Assembly: GCA_963716245.1 (NCBI GenBank)
Contig: OY970300.1
Location: 1,302,001-1,366,000 of the forward strand
Direction of reading: 5' to 3'
DNA length: 64,000 bases
Source of the DNA: VRUE01 sp963716245
Lineage (GTDB): Bacteria; Actinomycetota; Thermoleophilia; Solirubrobacterales; 70-9
Position 1 is the stretch's first letter; the number at the start of each line of letters is the position of its first letter. The notes below the pieces were generated by a model. The model ran no database searches and was not told the DNA's origin. It was given only the letters and a program-made list of their open reading frames with translations. Of the stretch, positions 23,128 to 31,555 are shown piece after piece. A program made the translations under genes and the position numbers.

Positions 23128-23823
23128 ATGAGACTTTTCATCGATACCGGAAACGTCGCCGAGGTTGAGGAGATCGCGGCATGGGGCGTCCTCTCGGGCG
23201 CCACCACCAACCCGTCGCTGCTCGCCAAGGAGGAGGCCGACCCCGGCGAGAGCATCAAGCGGATCTGCGAGCTGGTCGGCGGCCCGACCTCGGCCGAGGT
23301 CGTCTCCCTGGACGTGCAGGGGATGCTCGACGAGGGGCGCGCGCTGCGCGAGTTGCACGAGCACATCGTCGTCAAGGTCCCTTTCTGCGCACCGGGCCTC
23401 GAGGCCACCAACACGCTGACCGGCGAAGGGATCCCGGTCAACATGACGCTCGTCTTCTCGCCGACCCAGGCGCTGCTGGCCGCTTCCGCGGGCGCGAACT
23501 ACGTCTCCTGCTTCATGGGCCGGCTCGACGACATCTCGGTCGACTCGACCGTCGTTCTGGAGGAGATCGCCGACTCGCTGCGGGCGGGCGGGATGACCTC
23601 CGAGATCATCGCCGCCTCGATCCGTCATCCCGAGCACATAGTCGCGGCGGCGCGGATCGGCTGCGAGATCGCGACGACCCCGGCCAAGGTGCTGCGCCAG
23701 ATGCTCAACCACCCGCTGACCGACGCCGGCTCGGAGAAGTTCCGCTCCGACTGGCAGTCGAAGCCGGAGTTCGCCGAATGGCTGAGCGGGCTGACCCAGA
23801 AGCGCCTGGCCGCCGCCGGTTGA
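23128..23823 (+). CDS. Transaldolase / fructose-6-phosphate aldolase-like enzyme (MipB/TalC group)
   Basis: A 231-residue TIM-barrel aldolase of the short transaldolase group. MRLFIDTGNVAEVEE and GATTNPSLL are the family start; Lys83 in HIVVKVPF is the Schiff-base lysine; TLVFSPTQALLAASAGANYVSCFMGR carries the phosphate-binding region. Such enzymes either exchange dihydroxyacetone units in the pentose phosphate pathway or cleave fructose-6-phosphate; sequence reading alone does not separate them. It is a short monocistronic gene, 21 nt after glpD. Confidence 0.92.
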   Translation: MRLFIDTGNVAEVEEIAAWGVLSGATTNPSLLAKEEADPGESIKRICELVGGPTSAEVVSLDVQGMLDEGRALRELHEHIVVKVPFCAPGLEATNTLTGEGIPVNMTLVFSPTQALLAASAGANYVSCFMGRLDDISVDSTVVLEEIADSLRAGGMTSEIIAASIRHPEHIVAAARIGCEIATTPAKVLRQMLNHPLTDAGSEKFRSDWQSKPEFAEWLSGLTQKRLAAAG

Positions 23824-23824
23824 A

Positions 23825-23830
23825 TAGCCT
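23825..23830 (+). promoter_or_regulatory. Leaderless -10 box of Rho-like gene
   Basis: TAGCCT lies 7 nt before GTG 23838 and overlaps the end of the preceding gene. Confidence 0.5.
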
Positions 23831-23837
23831 GCCGCCC

Positions 23838-24716
23838 GTGAGCAAGACCGAGCTGGAGTCCAAGCACCTCGCCGAGTTGCACGAGCTGGCCGCCGAGGCC
23901 GGCGTCGAGCGTTACCGGATGCTGTCCCGCGCTGAGCTGGTCGAGGAGCTCGCCGGGAGCGAGTCGCCGGGGGCGAAGCCCCGGGGCGGCGACAGCGGCA
24001 GCGACGCGCCACGCCGCCGCCGCAGTCGCGGCGGCGCAGGCCGCGAGCGGCGCGAGGGAAAAGCGCGCGAGCGGCGCGAGCCCAAAGACGGCGAGAAGCG
24101 CGAGCCGAAAGAGCGCCCCCGACGTGAGCCGCGGCGCCGCGCGCGCGAGGCGGAGGCCGGAGCAGAGGCAGCGCCCAAGCCGGAGCCATCGATCGCCCCG
24201 GCGACGACGCCGGGCGCGACGACGCCACCGCCGGCGCGCGGCAAACGCAAACGCCGCCGTCGCTGGGGCCGTCGCGGCCGCAAGTCGGTGCGCCTGCAGG
24301 ACCTGCTCCTGCCCGCGGTTCCCGGTCGCCAGGCGGTCGTCTACGCGGAGAGCCGCGAGGACTGCACGGACCTGCTGCGAAGCCTCGCCGCCGAGCTGGC
24401 CGACGCCTCCGACGGCGCCGACCCGATCGCCCTGCTGATCGACCCCACCCCCGAGGAGCTTGCCGACTGGCGTCGCGAGGCCCCGCAGGCCGAGATCGTC
24501 GCCGCCGGCCAGGCGCGCCACGCCGACGACGCGCTCGCCCAGGCGGCCCGCCGCGCCGGCGACGGCGAGGACGTGATCGTCCTGATCGACTCGCTCAGCC
24601 GCTTCGCCGAGAGCTACGCCGACGCCGACGGTGCCAAGGCCCTGTTCGACGCCGGCCGCGAGGCGGGCGGCAGCGGCACACTGACGGTCGTCGCCGCGAT
24701 AGAGCGCTCCGAGTAG
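23838..24716 (+). CDS. Degenerate Rho-like protein (Rho N-terminal domain plus partial ATPase domain)
   Basis: A 292-residue protein. Residues 1-40 (LAELHELAAEAGVERYRMLSRAELVEEL) match the Rho N-terminal helical domain. Residues about 45-145 are Arg/Lys/Glu-rich and disordered, as in actinobacterial Rho inserts. The last 150 residues follow part of the Rho ATPase: LLIDPTPEELADW aligns with the region around Walker B of Rho, and DVIVLIDSLSRFAESY with its DVVVLLDSLTRLARAY element. The cold-shock RNA-binding domain and Walker A are absent, and the protein stops early. It cannot be an ordinary Rho hexamer subunit; a Rho-interacting regulator is one possibility. Confidence 0.72.
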   Translation: MSKTELESKHLAELHELAAEAGVERYRMLSRAELVEELAGSESPGAKPRGGDSGSDAPRRRRSRGGAGRERREGKARERREPKDGEKREPKERPRREPRRRAREAEAGAEAAPKPEPSIAPATTPGATTPPPARGKRKRRRRWGRRGRKSVRLQDLLLPAVPGRQAVVYAESREDCTDLLRSLAAELADASDGADPIALLIDPTPEELADWRREAPQAEIVAAGQARHADDALAQAARRAGDGEDVIVLIDSLSRFAESYADADGAKALFDAGREAGGSGTLTVVAAIERSE

Positions 24717-24726
24717 TCGCTCCCGC

Positions 24727-25194
24727 TCAGCGGCGGTAGGCGATGCGGCGCCACGACGGCTCGCGCGAGAGCTCGATCAGCTCGTTGCTGCGCTCGGGCT
24801 GGACGTAGCCGAAGGTCTGGGTGCTGTCGTCGAAGACGACGTCGAGCTCGCCCTCCTTGACGCGCTGGTCGAGCCAGGCACCGCGGAAGACGAGCCGGCG
24901 CAGCCAGTGGACGAGGCTGCGGTTGGCGGGGCCGACCAGCTCCTCCCAGTTCTCGTTGATGTGCTCGCCGAGGTGGGAGGTGGGCTCGGAGATCTCGCCG
25001 TTGACGGCTAGGTCGAGCAGATCGTCCAGCTCGGCGCGGCTGAGGCCCTGCTGGACGAAGCCCAGTTTCACGGCCGCCTGCTCGACGCGCTGGCCGAAGT
25101 CCTCCTCGTTGAAGGCGAAGCGGAGCTCGCCGTACTCGAGCACGTAGTCGGAGCCCGACTCGTAGTTGCCTCTGCGGGTCGTCTTCTTGTTCAT
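24727..25194 (-). CDS. Conserved-looking protein of unknown function
   Basis: A 155-residue soluble protein starting MNKKTTRRGNYESG. It is rich in charged and aromatic residues, with the helical central part NWEELVGPANRSLVHWLRRLVFRG and the C-terminus EPSWRRIAYRR. No signal peptide, membrane helix or catalytic motif is visible. Codon use matches the neighbourhood, so it is probably a native gene. It converges on the Rho-like gene with a 10-nt gap. Confidence 0.65.
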   Translation of the reverse strand: MNKKTTRRGNYESGSDYVLEYGELRFAFNEEDFGQRVEQAAVKLGFVQQGLSRAELDDLLDLAVNGEISEPTSHLGEHINENWEELVGPANRSLVHWLRRLVFRGAWLDQRVKEGELDVVFDDSTQTFGYVQPERSNELIELSREPSWRRIAYRR

Positions 25195-25261
25195 TCGAGT
25201 TGAAGCCAATCCGCCTCGCCAGCCCAGGCGAAGCAGGTGGGGGATGATGCCTGTCATCGTA

Positions 25262-25300
25262 GCCCGGTGCTTCCGGGCGACCCTCGCTGAACGAGGTTTT
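25262..25300 (+). promoter_or_regulatory. Two hairpins in the leader of the PHP phosphatase gene
   Basis: GCCCGG/CCGGGC (25262-25267 and 25273-25278) is followed by CCTCG/CGAGG (25282-25296) with TTTT directly after. The second looks like a small terminator and also sequesters the only ribosome-binding-like sequence (GAGG) before the TTG at 25306. Attenuation or translational masking is possible. Confidence 0.4.
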
Positions 25301-25305
25301 GCGCC

Positions 25306-26037
25306 TTGATCGACCTCCACTGCCACATCCTCCCCGGCGTCGACGACGGGGCGCTCGATGTCCGGGACAGCGTCGGGATGGCGCGGCAGGCGGCGAGCGA
25401 CGGGATCGAGGCGATCTGCGCCACGCCCCACATCCGTCACGACCACGACGTCCGCATCCACGAGGTGGCCGACCGGGTCGAGGCGCTCAACCGACGGCTG
25501 CGCGAGGAGGGGGTGCCGGTCGAGGTCCTGACCGGCGGCGAGGTGGCGGCGACCGCGGTCGCCGGCCTCAGCGAGGAGGAGCTGGCGCAGCTGGCGCTCG
25601 GCGATGGCCAATGGATCCTGCTGGAGCCGGCGCCCGGGCCGCTCGACGAGAGCCTGGTCCGCTGCGTCGGGCACCTCGGCGACCGCGGCTACCGGGCGCT
25701 GATCGCCCACCCCGAGCGGCACCTCTCCGAGGACATGTACGACCGCATCGCCGCCCTGATCGGCGACGGCGCCCTGGTCCAGGCGACCGCCGACTTCTTC
25801 CTGCGCGAGCGGACCGCGGTGGGGATGCGGGGATTGGCCGAGGCGGGCCTGATCCACGTGCTGAGCAGCGACGCTCACTCCTCCCACGGCGGCCGCCCCG
25901 TCCACATGCGCGAGGCCTTCGAGAAGCTCGGCGAGATCGAGGCGATGCAGCCTCACGTCGAGTGGATGGCCGGGACGGCGCCGCGCGCGATCGTCTCGGG
26001 GGACGAGCTGAACGTCCCCTTCGGCCCGGCGCTCTGA
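25306..26037 (+). CDS. PHP-domain tyrosine-protein phosphatase (CpsB/YwqE-like)
   Basis: A 243-residue metal-dependent phosphatase of the PHP fold. The metal ligands are visible: DLHCHILPGVDDG (residues 3-15), HIRHDHD, AHPERH and SDAHSS. CpsB-type enzymes dephosphorylate tyrosine-kinase regulators of exopolysaccharide synthesis; no capsule genes adjoin here, so a general phosphoesterase role remains open. The start is TTG at 25306, where family homology begins; no better start exists. A bidirectional terminator-like palindrome follows the stop by 2 nt. Confidence 0.85.
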   Translation: MIDLHCHILPGVDDGALDVRDSVGMARQAASDGIEAICATPHIRHDHDVRIHEVADRVEALNRRLREEGVPVEVLTGGEVAATAVAGLSEEELAQLALGDGQWILLEPAPGPLDESLVRCVGHLGDRGYRALIAHPERHLSEDMYDRIAALIGDGALVQATADFFLRERTAVGMRGLAEAGLIHVLSSDAHSSHGGRPVHMREAFEKLGEIEAMQPHVEWMAGTAPRAIVSGDELNVPFGPAL

Positions 26038-26039
26038 AG

Positions 26040-26085
26040 CGCTGTCTACTTTTCCCGGGCCATGACACGGGAAAAGTCGACAGCG
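26040..26085. repeat. Dispersed palindrome, copy 2 (between convergent genes)
   Basis: An 18-position stem with one mismatch: CGCTGTC-T-ACTTTTCCCG pairs with CGGGAAAAGT-C-GACAGCG around a 10-nt loop GGCCATGACA. It lies between convergent stops (26037 and 26090) and could terminate both transcripts. It has the CTTTT / CAT / AAAAG core of the family. Confidence 0.85.
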
Positions 26086-26089
26086 GCGT

Positions 26090-27022
26090 TCAGTCGAGTC
26101 GCCGCAGCTCGACTTTGCCGACGAGCCGCTCGACGGTCTCGCGGTCGGCGCTGCCGAGGCCGTGGCGGAGGAAGTTCGCGGCGCCCGCAGCGGCCGAGAT
26201 CCGCAGCGTCTCCTCCCACTCGCGACCCTGGGCGATGCAGGCGGTCAGCGCGCCCATCATCGCGTCGCCGCAGCCCTCGCGGGCGCCGCGCTCGAATCGC
26301 GGCGGCGTCAGCGTCCACGCCTCGTCGCCGCGCAGGACCAGGGCCGGCTCCTCGGCGCGGGTGACGATCGCCGCCTCGGCGCCGGCCTCGAGCAGCCGCT
26401 CGGCCGCGGCGCGCAGCCGGGCGTCGCCCTCGACCGAGTCCGAGACGTAAGAGGCGAGTTGCCAGTCGTTGATCTTGACCAGCCGCGGCTTGCCCTCCAG
26501 CGCGCTGTTCAGGCGCGGAGGGGAGAGGTCGACGACGCTCGGCGTCCCGTTGGCGCCGACGTCGGCGACGAGTTTGCCGTAGATCTCCAGCGGCAGCGCC
26601 TCTTCGGGGTAGGGGCCGCAGACGGCGAGCACCTCCGCGTCGAGCGCCGCCCCGACGGTCGCCGAGAAGAGGTCGTCGACGTCGTGGCGCGAGGCCGGCA
26701 TCGCGGCGCTCTGCGCCAGCGGCACACGCTCGCCGCTGCGCCGGTCCTGCACATAGCTGCCGCTCGCCTCGGCGGTCTCGATCAACGTCAGCTCGATCGG
26801 AAGCTGTTCGAGCAGCGGCCGCAGCACCGCGCCCCCCTCGCCGCCGATGAAGCCGCAGAGGTTGGCCTCGGCGCCCAGCTCGGCCGCCATGCGCGCCACC
26901 CAGACCCCCTGGCCGGCGGGGTGCAGGTGGATGTCGTCGCCGCCGTCGGCGGTCAGCGCCTCGATCGTGACCGAGAGCATCGGGTTGGGCCCGAAGACCG
27001 CGACCTTGCCGGACGACGCCAT
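26090..27022 (-). CDS. PfkB-family sugar kinase (1-phosphofructokinase-like)
   Basis: A 310-residue ribokinase-fold kinase. GGDDIHLHPAGQGVWVARMAAELGAEA is the N-terminal substrate-binding PfkB region; GAREGCGDAMMGAL near the C-terminus holds the anion hole and catalytic Asp (GCGD). VTIEALTADG at the start recalls 1-phosphofructokinase and tagatose-6-phosphate kinase (FruK/LacC). No PTS genes adjoin, so the substrate is uncertain. A TAGCCT hexamer lies 6 nt before the ATG. Confidence 0.86.
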   Translation of the reverse strand: MASSGKVAVFGPNPMLSVTIEALTADGGDDIHLHPAGQGVWVARMAAELGAEANLCGFIGGEGGAVLRPLLEQLPIELTLIETAEASGSYVQDRRSGERVPLAQSAAMPASRHDVDDLFSATVGAALDAEVLAVCGPYPEEALPLEIYGKLVADVGANGTPSVVDLSPPRLNSALEGKPRLVKINDWQLASYVSDSVEGDARLRAAAERLLEAGAEAAIVTRAEEPALVLRGDEAWTLTPPRFERGAREGCGDAMMGALTACIAQGREWEETLRISAAAGAANFLRHGLGSADRETVERLVGKVELRRLD

Positions 27023-27028
27023 CGCCTC

Positions 27029-27034
27029 AGGCTA
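27029..27034 (-). promoter_or_regulatory. Leaderless -10 box of the sugar kinase gene
   Basis: On the minus strand TAGCCT lies 6 nt before ATG 27022. Confidence 0.5.
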
Positions 27035-27043
27035 GAGCAGCGA

Positions 27044-27084
27044 CGGGGCGCTTTCCTTTCGCTATGCGTCAGAAAGGCGCCCCG
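27044..27084. repeat. Dispersed palindrome, copy 3 (divergent intergenic region)
   Basis: CGGGGCGCTTTC pairs with GAAAG-G-CGCCCCG (12 bp, one bulged G) around a 16-nt loop. On the minus strand the loop reads TGACGCATAGCGAAAG, which shares CGCATAGCGA with copies 4, 5 and 7. Confidence 0.85.
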
Positions 27085-27120
27085 GGGGAGAGATCGCCGC
27101 TCCCGGGGCCTTTGGGGGGC

Positions 27121-27447
27121 ATGGAGCGGAGGGGCATCCCGCAGCGGCTGCGACGGTTGAAGACGACGACGGTGCTCGGGACGGAGGTCCCTGTGGCTCT
27201 CGGGCATCGCGCGCGCCTGCTGGGCCTGGCCCTCCTCGACCGGGAGGACGCCGGTGCCGGCCTGCTGATCCCGCACTGCCGCTCGGTCCACACATTCGGG
27301 ATGCGCTTCGCCCTCGACCTCGTCTTCCTCGACGGCGAGGGTCGGCTGACGTCGGTCCACCGGGCTGTCCCGCCGCGTCGCCTCGTCTGGGACCGCCGCG
27401 CCGTCGCGGTCCTCGAGCGGCCCGCGGCCTCGCCCAAATCGCGCTAG
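27121..27447 (+). CDS. DUF192 protein
   Basis: A 108-residue protein with a single DUF192 domain: RARLLGLALLDREDAGAGLLIPHCRSVHTFGMRFALDLVFLDGEGRL. The conserved S-V-H-T-F-G-M-R-F motif is intact. Members are small, often exported beta proteins with no settled function; this copy has no signal peptide. ATG 27121 follows GGGGGG and sits just before the conserved domain; an earlier ATG (27064) begins inside the palindrome and adds low-complexity residues. Confidence 0.75.
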   Translation: MERRGIPQRLRRLKTTTVLGTEVPVALGHRARLLGLALLDREDAGAGLLIPHCRSVHTFGMRFALDLVFLDGEGRLTSVHRAVPPRRLVWDRRAVAVLERPAASPKSR

Positions 27448-27512
27448 GAGCGAGGTAATCGGGTCGCGGAAGGGGGGAGAGTCTTGGCGGCTCGTCCCTT
27501 TAGGAGGGGCAC

Positions 27513-28226
27513 ATGCTGCCCCAGAGACGAGAGATCGCGAGCGTCGTCGTCTGCGAGGACGACACCACGACGCTCGAGCTGCTCTGCGATCACCTGATCG
27601 CCGATCGCTTCGGCGTGCTGCCCGCCCCCAACGCCTCCGACGCGCTCCGCCTCTGCCGCTACAAGCAGCCGGACCTGATGCTGCTCGACCTGACGCTGCC
27701 CGACGCGTCCGGGCTCGACGTCCTGCAGGAGATCCGCTCCGCCGACGGGACCGTCTCGCGCTTCGACCCGAACCTCCCCGTGATCGTCCTGACCGGCCGC
27801 GGGGCCGACGACGACCGGGTGCGCGGGCTCGAGTTCGGGGCGGACGACTACGTCGTGAAGCCCTATCTGTACGCCGAGCTGCGTGCCCGGATCGGCGCGG
27901 TGCTGCGGCGCAAGGCGGATCGCCGGGACGGGCCCTGCCGCGCCGGGGACGTCGTCATCGACCCGGCCCGGCGCCGCGCGTGGGCCGGGCGGCGCGAGCT
28001 GAAGCTGTCCAACAAAGAGTTCTGCCTGCTGCGGGTGCTCGCCTCCGACCCTCACCGCGTCTTCTCCAAGCGCGAGCTGCTCGGCGAGGTGTGGGGCTAC
28101 CGGACGCCGACCAAGTCCCGCACGCTGGACTCGCACGCCAGCCGGCTGCGGCGCAAACTCGACCCCGAGCAGGGCCGCTACGTGGTCAACTGCTGGGGCG
28201 TCGGCTACCGCCTTCTGGACGCGTGA
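27513..28226 (+). CDS. OmpR-family response regulator
   Basis: A 237-residue protein. The receiver domain (about 11-130) has the acidic pair in VCEDD, the phosphoacceptor aspartate in LMLLDLTLPD, Thr in VLTGRG, and Lys in VVKPYL. A winged-helix trans_reg_C domain follows (LSNKEFCLLRVLA and SRTLDSHASRLRRKL). AGGAGGGG lies 6 nt before the ATG. The GTGA overlap with the sensor gene makes a cognate pair. The pilus-secretion genes follow in the same overlapping run, so control of Tad expression is plausible. Confidence 0.93.
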   Translation: MLPQRREIASVVVCEDDTTTLELLCDHLIADRFGVLPAPNASDALRLCRYKQPDLMLLDLTLPDASGLDVLQEIRSADGTVSRFDPNLPVIVLTGRGADDDRVRGLEFGADDYVVKPYLYAELRARIGAVLRRKADRRDGPCRAGDVVIDPARRRAWAGRRELKLSNKEFCLLRVLASDPHRVFSKRELLGEVWGYRTPTKSRTLDSHASRLRRKLDPEQGRYVVNCWGVGYRLLDA

Positions 28227-28948
28227 GCGAGCTGGCCGAGATTGTCGCCGGCTGGCCGCTCGCCGCGTCGCTCGCGACGGCGATCGGCGCCAGGGGATGG
28301 CTGGCCGGCCGCCGCCGCCGCACCATCAACGAGGCGCTGCACGAGCTGCGCCGGCCGCTGCAGGCGATCGTGCTGGCGGCCGAGAGCGGTGGGCGGGAGT
28401 CGGCGGTGGCCGGCTCCGCCCAGCTCGCGAGTGCGGCGCTGGAGCGGCTCGACTGCGAGATCAACGGCCGCACGCTCGGCTCCGCCAGGCGGGTCGTCGC
28501 CGCGCAGCCGCTGCTCGAATCGGCGGTGCGGCGCTGGAAGGCGCGCGCGACCCTCGGCGGCGGCTCGCTGACCCTGTGCTGGCGGGCGGGGGAGGCCCTG
28601 GTGGAGGCCGACCGGCTCGCGCTCGGGCAGGCGTTCGACAACCTGATCGTCAACGCGATCGAGCACGGCGGCCCCGCGGTCACCGTGCGGGCCCGCGCGC
28701 TGCCGGGGCGCCTGCGGGTCGCCGTGGCCGACTCCGCCCGGGTATCGCGCCCCGCCTCGCGCAGCGAGACCCCGGCGGAGCTGATCGCCCGGCTGTCGGG
28801 ACGCCGGCCCCGCGGCCACGGCCTGGCGGTGGTGAAGAGGACGGCGGCAGCCCACGGCGGTCGCTTCGCGCTGCACCGCTCCGAGCGCGGGTCGGTGGCG
28901 GTCTTCGAGCTGCCGCTGCTCGGAAGCCCGACCGAGCCGGCCGCATGA
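28223..28948 (+). CDS. Small sensor histidine kinase
   Basis: A 241-residue kinase, short for the family. An N-terminal hydrophobic segment (about 8-22) could be a single anchor. The H-box is NEALHELRRPLQAI, the N-box FDNLIVNAIEHGG, and the C-terminal GHGLAVVKRTAAAHGG is the G2 box; the G1 (DxGxG) region is degenerate (VADSARV). There is no extracellular sensor domain, so input may come through partner proteins. GTG overlaps the regulator stop. The reduced G1 box could lower ATP binding. Confidence 0.82.
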   Translation: MSELAEIVAGWPLAASLATAIGARGWLAGRRRRTINEALHELRRPLQAIVLAAESGGRESAVAGSAQLASAALERLDCEINGRTLGSARRVVAAQPLLESAVRRWKARATLGGGSLTLCWRAGEALVEADRLALGQAFDNLIVNAIEHGGPAVTVRARALPGRLRVAVADSARVSRPASRSETPAELIARLSGRRPRGHGLAVVKRTAAAHGGRFALHRSERGSVAVFELPLLGSPTEPAA

Positions 28949-29595
28949 GCCGGCGTGCGCGGGCGACCGGCTTCCTGCTGCTCGCCCTGCTCTGCGCCGC
29001 GGCCGCGGCGGCGATCGCCGACGGCTACGGGTCCCGGGCGGCGCGTGGCTACGGTCCGCTGCGACCGGTCGTCGTGCTCACCGCCGGCCTGCGGGCCGGC
29101 GTTCGGATCGGAGCCGAGGAGCTCGGCGCGGCGCTCGAGGTCCGCCGCGTCCCGGAGCGGTTCGTCCCACCCGGGGCGCTCTCGGCGCCGGCGCAGGCGC
29201 TCGGGCTCATCCCGAGGGCCGCGCTCTCGGCCGGCACCTATCTGCTCGCCGGGCAGCTCGGGACGACGCGGCGGCGGCACGCGCGTCCCGCCGGGCTGGC
29301 CGGGGATCGGCGGGCGGTCGAAATCTCCGTCACCGGCGCGGGTGCGGTGCTGGCGGCGGGCCCGGCACCGGCCGGCTCGCCGGTCGACGTGGTCGTCACC
29401 AGCGAACCGGAGGGCTCGGGCCCGGGGCGGACCTTCGTCGCGGCCGCGGCGGTGCCGCTGCTTGCCCTGAGGCCGGGCCCCGAAGGCGTCGCCGGCGCCG
29501 CCGCCGCGACGCTCGGGTTGACGAGGCGCCAGGCGCTGCGGCTGATCGCGGCCGAGAGCTTTGCCCGCAAGGTCACGCTGCTGCCGGCCGGGTGA
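28945..29595 (+). CDS. CpaB/RcpC-like (SAF domain) pilus assembly protein
   Basis: A 216-residue protein with an N-terminal membrane segment (about 9-25) and then a SAF-like domain (GLRAGVRIGAEELGAALEVRRVPERFVPPGAL). CpaB/RcpC/FlgA relatives act in the periplasm or cell envelope during Flp pilus assembly. Its position directly before the TadA ATPase supports this. The ATG overlaps the kinase stop and the end overlaps the tadA start. Confidence 0.78.
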   Translation: MSRRARATGFLLLALLCAAAAAAIADGYGSRAARGYGPLRPVVVLTAGLRAGVRIGAEELGAALEVRRVPERFVPPGALSAPAQALGLIPRAALSAGTYLLAGQLGTTRRRHARPAGLAGDRRAVEISVTGAGAVLAAGPAPAGSPVDVVVTSEPEGSGPGRTFVAAAAVPLLALRPGPEGVAGAAAATLGLTRRQALRLIAAESFARKVTLLPAG

Positions 29596-30701
29596 GCGCT
29601 GTGGCGGCGAGGCAGCGCCACCTGGAGGAGCTCGCCGGTCGCCTGCGGGGGGCGCTGGTCGAGCGACGCCGTGCCGGTGCCGCCGCCGGGGCGCCGCCGG
29701 ACGCGGAGCTCGCCGAGGAGATCCGCGAGCTGGTCGACGAGGAGGCGGTGCTGCTGCGGCCCGAGGACCGCGATGCGGTCGTGGCGCGAATCCTCCGCGA
29801 CACGGTCGGGCTCGGTCCGCTGGAGGATCTGCTCGCGGACCCGGCGGTGGAGGAGGTGATGGTCAACGGGCCGCAGAGCGTCTACGTGGAGCGCGGCGGG
29901 CGGATCGAGCCCGCCGCCGTCGCCTTCGCCGACGAGGAGGAGCTGCGCAACGCGATCGAGCGCATCCTCGCCCCGCTCGGCCGGCGCGTCGACGAGCTGA
30001 GCCCGATGGTCGACGCGCGGCTCCCCGACGGCTCTCGCGTCAACGTCGTGATCCCGCCGCTGGCGGTCGACGGGCCGGCGCTGTCGATCCGCCGCTTCGG
30101 CGTGCACCGGCCCGATCTGCGCGAGCTGGTCGCGCTCGGGACGCTGACCGAGACCGAGTGCGCCCGCCTGCGGACCGCGGTCGCCGAGCGGCGGAGCATG
30201 CTGATCAGCGGGGGGACGGGATCGGGCAAGACGACCCTGCTCAACGCCCTCTCGGGCTGCCTCTCCCCGGCCGAGCGCGTGGTGACGATCGAGGACGCGG
30301 CCGAGCTGTGCCTCCAGCAGCGCCACGTGGTGCGGCTGGAGAGCCGTCCGCCGGGGGTCGAGGGGAGGGGTGAGGTGACGATCCGCGACCTGCTCCGCAA
30401 CGCGCTGCGGATGCGACCGGACCGGATCGTGATCGGCGAGGTGCGCGGCGCCGAGGCGCTCGACCTGCTCACCGCCCTGAACACCGGTCACGACGGGGCG
30501 CTCTCGACCGTCCACGCCAGCTCGCCGGCCGATGCGCTCGCCCGACTGGAGACCCTCGCCCTGATGGCCGGCGTCGGGCTGCCGCACGAGGCGATCGCCG
30601 GCCAGGTGCGGCGCGGAGTCGACCTGGTCGCCCACCTGGAGCGGCAGTCGGACGGCTCTCGACGGGTCGTCGAGATCGTCGACGTGATGGAGGGGCGGTG
30701 A
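29592..30701 (+). CDS. tadA: Tad pilus/type II secretion ATPase TadA (CpaF)
   Basis: A 369-residue secretion ATPase. VEEVMVNGPQSVYVERGGRIE is the CpaF N-terminal hallmark, Walker A is GGTGSGKTTLLNAL, and the aspartate/histidine boxes appear as RMRPDRIVIGEVRGAEALD and GALSTVHASS. It drives assembly or retraction of Flp-type pili at the cytoplasmic membrane with TadB and TadC. It overlaps both neighbours by 4 nt. It is slightly shorter than alphaproteobacterial CpaF, which is normal for actinobacteria. Confidence 0.94.
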   Translation: MSAVAARQRHLEELAGRLRGALVERRRAGAAAGAPPDAELAEEIRELVDEEAVLLRPEDRDAVVARILRDTVGLGPLEDLLADPAVEEVMVNGPQSVYVERGGRIEPAAVAFADEEELRNAIERILAPLGRRVDELSPMVDARLPDGSRVNVVIPPLAVDGPALSIRRFGVHRPDLRELVALGTLTETECARLRTAVAERRSMLISGGTGSGKTTLLNALSGCLSPAERVVTIEDAAELCLQQRHVVRLESRPPGVEGRGEVTIRDLLRNALRMRPDRIVIGEVRGAEALDLLTALNTGHDGALSTVHASSPADALARLETLALMAGVGLPHEAIAGQVRRGVDLVAHLERQSDGSRRVVEIVDVMEGR

Positions 30702-31555
30702 GCGGGCAGGCCGGACCGCTGCTGCCGCTCGTGGGCGCCATGGCGGGCGGGATGGCGGCGCTGGCCGCTCGCGAGGCGCTCCTGGCGAGCCCGGCTGCCG
30801 CGCGCTGGCTGCGCCTGGCGATCGAGCCGCTGCGCCGGGCGGGGGACGAGGGGTACGCGCCCTCGACCGTCGAGCGCCGCCGGCTCGCGGCGGTCGGCGC
30901 CGGGGGCGCGCTACTGGCGGGATGGTTCCTCGGCGGAGCGACGGTCGCGCTCCCGCTCGCGGTCGCCGGCCCGGCGCTCGCGGCCTCGGCGCTCTCCGCC
31001 CGCCGCCGTCGCTACCGGCGGGCGGTCGAGCGCGCCCTGCCGGACGTCGCGATGGCGATCGCCGACTCGCTCGCCGCCGGCCACACGCTGCGCGGGTCGC
31101 TTCCGGCCGCGGCGACGTCGCTCGACGGGCCCGCCGCGATCGAGCTGAGGCGCCTCACGGCGGAGCTCGACCTGGGCGCCCCGACCGCCGACGCGGTGCA
31201 GGGCTGGCGACGGCGCATGCGCTCGGCGCGGGTCGACGCCTTCGCCGCGGCGCTGCTCAGCCAGACGCTGGCGGGCGGCGACCTCGCCGGCCTGCTGCGT
31301 CGTTTCGCCGAGGGCGCCGCGGAGCGCGACCGGGTCGCCGAGGACGCTCGCGCCGCGACGGCGCAGGCGCGCTTCACCGGCCTGCTCGTCGTCGCGATGC
31401 CCACCGGGGGCGCCCTCTTCGCCGAGCTGATCGAGCCGGGCTTCGTCGCCGGCCTGCTGCGCGAGCCGTTCGCCGCTCTGATGCTCGTCCTCGCGGTCGC
31501 GCTCCAGGCCGTCGGCTTCGCGGCGATCCGACGCCTCTCGCGGGTGGTCGAGTGA
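30698..31555 (+). CDS. tadB: Tad secretion membrane protein TadB
   Basis: A 285-residue inner-membrane protein with hydrophobic segments near 10-25, 65-95 and the C-terminus. The cytoplasmic T2SSF domain contains LPDVAMAIADSLAAGHTLRGSL, the TadB/GspF motif, and later GGDLAGLLRRFAEGAAERDRV. It forms the platform on which TadA acts. GTG overlaps the tadA stop. Confidence 0.9.
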   Translation: MSGQAGPLLPLVGAMAGGMAALAAREALLASPAAARWLRLAIEPLRRAGDEGYAPSTVERRRLAAVGAGGALLAGWFLGGATVALPLAVAGPALAASALSARRRRYRRAVERALPDVAMAIADSLAAGHTLRGSLPAAATSLDGPAAIELRRLTAELDLGAPTADAVQGWRRRMRSARVDAFAAALLSQTLAGGDLAGLLRRFAEGAAERDRVAEDARAATAQARFTGLLVVAMPTGGALFAELIEPGFVAGLLREPFAALMLVLAVALQAVGFAAIRRLSRVVE

